DNA from: Bacillota bacterium
GTDB taxonomy: Bacteria > Bacillota > Clostridia > Lachnospirales > Lachnospiraceae
Direction of reading: 5' to 3'
Assembly: GCA_023663285.1 (NCBI GenBank)
Contig: JAMPHT010000001.1
Location: 62,001-126,000, forward strand
Length of the DNA stretch: 64,000 nt
The translations under genes and the position numbers were made by a program. The notes beneath the pieces were generated by a model. The model was not told the DNA's origin, did not search any database, and saw nothing but the letters and a program-made list of their open reading frames with translations. Below are positions 61,401-64,000 of this stretch, in pieces; positions within the stretch are counted from its first letter, which is position 1; each line of letters opens with the position of its first letter.

Positions 61401-63442
61401 TCGCCAAAACCATAGATATTTTTGGCACGCACGCGATAGGTATGTTCCGTGTTGGGCTGCAGCCCCGAAAATGCCATGAACATCACTTTTTCAGACAACG
61501 AATATGCCGAAGGCTCCTCCTTTTCCTGCTCAGCCGACATGACAGCACTGGCAATGCCGTCAAATTCCACTTCATACGCCGAAGCATCCGGCACCGTAAG
61601 CCACTTTACCACAATACTGTTCAGGTCGGGCTCCGCCCATACAGTATCAGGAGTCCCCGGCGTCGCCTGCAATGTGCGGATCGTCTTTAATGTGCTGTAT
61701 GCACTTGCGCCTGAGTCGTTTACAGCGCAAACCTGATAAGTGTACTCCGCATCGGGTGACAGGCCGCCGTACTTTGCCGTTGTTCCTGTCACGGTAGACT
61801 GCTTACCGTTCTGAATCACTATATAATAAACTGCGCCATTTACCGCGTCCCAACTGACCGTCACGGAACTCGCTGTTGCCGTGGCTTTGATCCCTGTCGG
61901 CACGGCAGGCGGCTTCATCGGCGTCGTTATTGTCATAGCCCCTGAATACGCACTGACACCCCCTGCGTTCTTTGCACGGACCTGATAGCTATAACGGGTG
62001 CTTGCCGCTAAACCATTGATTGTTTTGGAAGTGCCTGTAACATCATAAACAGTTCCATTAAACAGGACATCGTAACCGGTTGCATTGACTGCTGCATTCC
62101 ATCTTACAGTCACGGAATAGTATGTGGCATCAGCCGTGACTCCTGTAGGCGTATCCGGTGCTTTTATCAGAGTCTGGATGCTGTAATTATTGGAATACGC
62201 ACTGGTGCCCCCGGCATTTTTAGAGCGAACCTGATAATTGTATTTAGTATTGTATGCAAGACCTGTGATCTTTAATGAGGTCGCAGCTGTTTCATAGGTT
62301 TTACCGCCGAAATACACCTCATAGCCGGAAGCGCCGGCGGCAGCTGTCCAACTGACAGTCACTGAATCCGATGTGGCTGTTGCACTGATCCCAACAGGCG
62401 TATTCGGAGCAACCATGATTGTTTTAGCCGCGGAATAGCTGCTGGATCCACTGGCACTGTTGGATCTGACCTGATAAGTACACACTGCTCCTGCCGTCAA
62501 CCCGGAAATCACCTTGTTGGTTCCTGTTACCCGATAGGTCGTCCCGTCAAAGAGCAGATCATAGCTGGAGGCCCCTGAAACAGCGCTCCAGCTGACAGTA
62601 ACCCTGTTTGTAGCCGAAACTGCTGTAGCAGCCGGCACATCAGGCGCTGTACGAATTGTTTTCGCCGAACTGTAGGAACCTGCGCCGTCTGCATTTCTCA
62701 CACGGATCTGGTAAGTGTAACTCGTATTTGCCGTCAATCCGGCGATGGTGGCAGAATTGGTCTTTACATTATGGACTGTCCCGTTAAACAGGACATCATA
62801 GCTTTCCGCACCTGCCACTGCCCCCCAACTCACTGTGACAGAATCATTGCCTGCGACAGCGGAAACGCCTGAGGATGCGGGTGCTGAAGGCACTGTACTC
62901 ACAGTCCGCGCATCACTATATGTACCAACCTCACTGGCATTTTTAGCCCTTACCTGATAGGTGTAGCTATGGTTTGCAGGAAGTCCTGTAATGGTTATGG
63001 ATGTATTGGTGGGATTGTATGTCAAATTATTAAAATAGACATTATATCCCGTAGCACCGCTGACCGGATCCCAGCTTATGGTCACAGAATTCTCAGTTGC
63101 ACTGTGCGTTATGCCGGTCGGGACAGACAGCGCCTGTGTTTTGATTGTTCTGGAAGTGCTGAAAGACCCGGAACCGTCCGCACTTTTTGAGCATACCTGG
63201 TAGCTGTAGGATGTCTTTGGGGTAAGCCCGCTGACTGTATAAGAAAATACCGTTCCTGAACAGTGTACCTCTGTATTGTTAAAGCGCACAATATATCCTG
63301 TCGCGCCAGTCACCTGGTTCCAGGTAACAGTGGCTGTAGTATCTGTACTTGTGGCGCTTATGGTTGTAGGTGCCTTGGGTGCCGTAGTGACAGTGTTGGA
63401 GGAAGAATACGCACTGACAACACCCGCATTCTTGGCTCTCAC
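55499..63442 (-). CDS. Giant FN3/YD-repeat (Rhs) protein with C-terminal zincin-like toxin domain
   Basis: 2647 residues readable in this frame; the true gene starts upstream in another frame (see 63439-64000). Order: eight FN3 domains (to about residue 690), a linker with MPSAKKHVSYPDGRLAYTGL, then about forty YD repeats (for example YTYDAxNRL, GNxTxYTYD) to about 2150. The RHS core follows (FTSYTLDPVIGKYFAQARFYD, GLNRYCYCNNDPVNYEDATGEF). After it comes a roughly 390-residue tip with Gly-rich hydrophobic stretches and, near the end, LYHEGYHAEQYL (His2591, Glu2592, His2595), an HExxH zinc motif of the Tox-MPTase kind. Such proteins form a hollow shell around a toxin tip. The next gene is the likely immunity protein. 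Confidence 0.82.
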   Translation of the reverse strand: MRAKNAGVVSAYSSSNTVTTAPKAPTTISATSTDTTATVTWNQVTGATGYIVRFNNTEVHCSGTVFSYTVSGLTPKTSYSYQVCSKSADGSGSFSTSRTIKTQALSVPTGITHSATENSVTISWDPVSGATGYNVYFNNLTYNPTNTSITITGLPANHSYTYQVRAKNASEVGTYSDARTVSTVPSAPASSGVSAVAGNDSVTVSWGAVAGAESYDVLFNGTVHNVKTNSATIAGLTANTSYTYQIRVRNADGAGSYSSAKTIRTAPDVPAATAVSATNRVTVSWSAVSGASSYDLLFDGTTYRVTGTNKVISGLTAGAVCTYQVRSNSASGSSSYSAAKTIMVAPNTPVGISATATSDSVTVSWTAAAGASGYEVYFGGKTYETAATSLKITGLAYNTKYNYQVRSKNAGGTSAYSNNYSIQTLIKAPDTPTGVTADATYYSVTVRWNAAVNATGYDVLFNGTVYDVTGTSKTINGLAASTRYSYQVRAKNAGGVSAYSGAMTITTPMKPPAVPTGIKATATASSVTVSWDAVNGAVYYIVIQNGKQSTVTGTTAKYGGLSPDAEYTYQVCAVNDSGASAYSTLKTIRTLQATPGTPDTVWAEPDLNSIVVKWLTVPDASAYEVEFDGIASAVMSAEQEKEEPSAYSLSEKVMFMAFSGLQPNTEHTYRVRAKNIYGFGEYSELQTITTKTSKRNGMPSAKKHVSYPDGRLAYTGLDPVNAITGSFLWSCTFLEDYGRDALQFTLMYDAQRNRQETSMGKGWTHALNYLLYCDAQYYYFSTPYDEVTAFRREEGKNSLASDESSGADYRLEIGENGDITIRDLDGAGYCFDSELQLVGIWENGLPVCRFETDKLEGTVRILGRHGGCITLVYADGYLVRAEDALGNTVTLAYEGEQLISVTNPVGKQMTFEYDENGRLARIGDFSGKIYLENCYDGLGRVMSQTMADRGTSTVSYSDGCTSFTDEEGNVKNYYYSETGNVTEIEQAGSSIRSGYNERGQMVEQIDALGNKTRMEYDDAGRMNLVIHPDLTTEQIFYNGRNLPERIINRDGTESCYIYDERNNLISVQDERGNICTYVYDGQDNLTSFTGKEGSEWQYAYDENGHLCEVQDPEENHYLYVHDAIGRLTSYTTPTGRTTTYEYSAAGELLKIVDADGSQVFAYDSNGRCTGITDRMGNSQRLEYNSMGQVVLATDFLGKEYRFTYDARGNLLTETDPMGYRMEYTYDALGNKISAKDKNGGVTHFYFDANNRLTQVKDAVGGTVSYTYNNMGAITAVTDPLSHQRTVAYDRAGRVISKTDALGHSVSYTYDEAGNILTMTDEDGVVTTYGYDRENRLVSIATAEGMTTFTYDGLDRVISVLDVDGYTEQAGYDGDGNRIQSVDKEGRQTGYVYDSMGRLAEETAPNGGKTAYAYDRNGNCIQITDAENHVYTYAYDADNRLTMSTDPAGNSTSYEFDDRGYLVCVTDARGGTTRYAYDGNGNRVKEINPIGGEKTYTYDSLNRLIGVTDEMGNSSIYAYDAAGNRISYTDANGNSWHYTYDANDRLLSVTGQGDGTMTLTYSNTGKVLSVTDMEGAETEYRYDVMGRLTEMSDALGHSLAFGYDSVGHLVSQTDANGNTTKYEYSPGGNITDITDAEGNHTAYTYNELGQVLTETDALGNTVTYTYDRIGQVTSLTNAMGNTMIFTYTMDGRIETVQDAEGAVTRYTYDACGNLSGTEDALGNIVRYEYDAMNNQIKECMDAPGEPICATLYQYDKKGRMIKEILPILDEKVYDYDGNDNMVSFTDEEGQETTVRYDLNDRPTAITYSDGRTAAFRYNRRGELVEMQDWNGTAAMERDILGRLVKVTDHNGRETGFAYDAAGNRTGITYPDGTTAVYAYDRNNRLVKVTDGEGQAVQYTYDGAGNLLSIAQPGSASVCTYNANGQPVKVDHSLGDNVSMRETFAYDAMGRITSSERTGSMAEFIGNASYGYDAAGRLVSYGSGQNEETYTYDALGNRISKSVNGLQKAVYQYNQLNQLIAMTEDGAEYTFAYDRRGNLTEESRGGSPIRRYVYDTAGMLASGENLESGEETAYIYNALRMRVGNIRKLGAGENRSTREIQYVPDFLGAAGNDLMSYETGAADTRSIFGKSYELLNRKVSGAPTGVPEKVYFQPDIYGSPLFAADDRGNLLQYAERSIWGDLRPGGEAASGLAESLRFTSYTLDPVIGKYFAQARFYDSASGRMLSMDPVKHGLNRYCYCNNDPVNYEDATGEFLHGLVVFGGAFATSFLFNFGESVVSQLMDGGEINWRQALGKGVNGGLTGGTRMALVSSGVGIPLVLASDFVTGTVGEALEQWITTGEINPRKSITSGLTNAVGGLIYGNDPLKSGGSSFLRGTGSGMAISGINYISDALGSMWQKDTNTGRDMGIAGAIALGVLSPYTYGKDPGSGCGSSGLSGLGLGYSAARGYLYGAVANQMQPVRSKKDGFSLAGFCKEVLLGGVVEGFSSVSFFGLGKVADALKRGIQGRYSKGVGTSVDTMDDRKISNDYFSTGERIATTKQIRDYKKRMRERGIKVIIDKKGRVLQDSRVAGFDYSKGIIYIKKKPGVLDLYHEGYHAEQYLKIGQESYMGLDRLAREEYVYGRIVENSSLFNAAELKMSQNYILNLRR

Positions 63443-64000
63443 CTGAAGGTGTAGCTTTTTCCTGCCGTCAGACCTGTGAACTGATGTGAGGTGGAGGATT
63501 CACTGTAAACCAGACCGTTAAACAGGACATCGTAACCGGTGGCTCCGCTGACAGCGTTCCACCCAATCGTCGCAGAGGTTTCTGTCGCCGTTTTCCTGAT
63601 TCCTGATGGCACAGCCGGCGTGGCGGCAAGAGTTTTTATCGTTTGTGTCGCGCTGTACGCACTGGTTTGCTTTGAGGTCTTTGCCCGCACCGCATAGGTA
63701 TGACTGCTCTGTTGCTGAAGTCCGGTAAACTTCCCGCTGGTCGTTGTCACATTCGTAACCTTATTGTCAAACAGAATGTCATAACTCCTTGCGTGGGCTA
63801 CCGCATCAAAACTCACCGTAACAGATGTTGTATCCGCTACCGCTCTGACATTCTGGGGTGCCGAGATTGGTTGATTATCATAGAAATCCAGCGGGATCAG
63901 CACCTTTGCCGCTTCGCTGACATTTCCTCCCGAACTCCGGATTGCCGTCACCGTAACCGAATACTGTTGATTTTCGCTTAGATTTGCTCTGCTGGTATAA
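63439..64000 (-). CDS. N-terminal part of the Rhs protein in a shifted frame (runs off right edge)
   Basis: Open from the window end to a TGA at 63441-63439. Encodes an FN3-like stretch (NQQYSVTVTAIRSSGG), a further FN3 domain (APQNVRAVADTTSVTVSF to TIKTL) and most of another (PSGIRKTATETSATIGW to GLTAGKSYTFR). The sequence then stops exactly where sister domains continue ...YTYQVRAKNAG, and that text resumes one frame over in 55499-63442. A single missing C (TTCAG for TTCCAG) at about 63445 explains it. So this and the next entry are one gene, either frameshifted or a sequencing slip. Confidence 0.75.
   Translation of the reverse strand, partial: YTSRANLSENQQYSVTVTAIRSSGGNVSEAAKVLIPLDFYDNQPISAPQNVRAVADTTSVTVSFDAVAHARSYDILFDNKVTNVTTTSGKFTGLQQQSSHTYAVRAKTSKQTSAYSATQTIKTLAATPAVPSGIRKTATETSATIGWNAVSGATGYDVLFNGLVYSESSTSHQFTGLTAGKSYTFR

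Noticed and set aside
55499..64000. Short periodic repeats that look at first like a CRISPR or tandem DNA repeat
   Set aside because: The period comes from FN3 domains and YD repeats at protein level; the DNA copies diverge and there are no spacers.

Overview
The window looks like chromosome of a gut-type Lachnospiraceae (Clostridia) bacterium. The basis is the mixed, roughly 50% GC base composition, strong AGGAGG ribosome binding sites, several GTG/TTG starts, YesN/YesM-type two-component regulation of a carbohydrate transporter, CymR-like sulfur control, a BlaI/BlaR1-type pair and many polytopic sugar-transferase-like membrane proteins. No rRNA, tRNA, CRISPR array, insertion sequence or prophage was recognised.

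Region 1 (1-16.7 kb) is mostly housekeeping and small-molecule metabolism. It holds methionine importer ATPase metN (cut by the window edge), aroA, a carbamate kinase, an LspA-like peptidase, two GT-C-like membrane proteins behind truA, a small XRE regulator, a sialate-esterase-like hydrolase, a zinc-ribbon protein and a further polytopic protein. A sulfur amino-acid block follows (cysK, a MalY/PatB-like lyase and a MetB/MetC-like enzyme) beside an Rrf2/CymR regulator. Matching CCTAT...ATAGG dyads lie near the promoters of this block.

Region 2 (16.7-21.7 kb) is a tight five-gene operon: circularly permuted ATP-grasp, alpha-E protein, transglutaminase-like protein, an aspartoacylase/succinylglutamate-desuccinylase-like enzyme, and a second member of that family that has lost the visible zinc ligands. 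It has a near-consensus promoter followed at once by a 16-bp hairpin with a U run. This is the best candidate for a poorly described peptide- or amide-forming pathway.

Region 3 (21.7-33.5 kb) carries a GH28-like protein, an XRE/TPR regulator, another pair of polytopic membrane proteins, and an alpha-glucan set (debranching enzyme, LacI regulator, GH13 glucosidase) with a palindrome between the divergent promoters. It ends with a HAD hydrolase, a 195-bp nested palindromic element and a small protein.

Region 4 (33.6-50.1 kb) is a beta-glucan or xyloglucan utilisation locus. A YesN-like response regulator and YesM-like kinase flank two lipoprotein solute-binding proteins, two permeases, a YesL-like protein, a GH5 lipoprotein and a membrane-anchored surface protein. 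The surface protein repeats a domain also found at the C-terminus of the GH5 enzyme. A GH74-like protein without a signal peptide is read just before the kinase. No transporter ATPase is present.

Region 5 (50.2-64 kb) is accessory: two tandem small membrane paralogues, an orphan 180-residue protein, a BlaI repressor with a BlaR1-like metallopeptidase whose sensor part is an RCC1-like propeller, and a giant FN3/YD-repeat (Rhs) protein with a C-terminal HExxH toxin-like domain and a probable immunity gene. The Rhs reading frame is broken by one missing base near 63,445.
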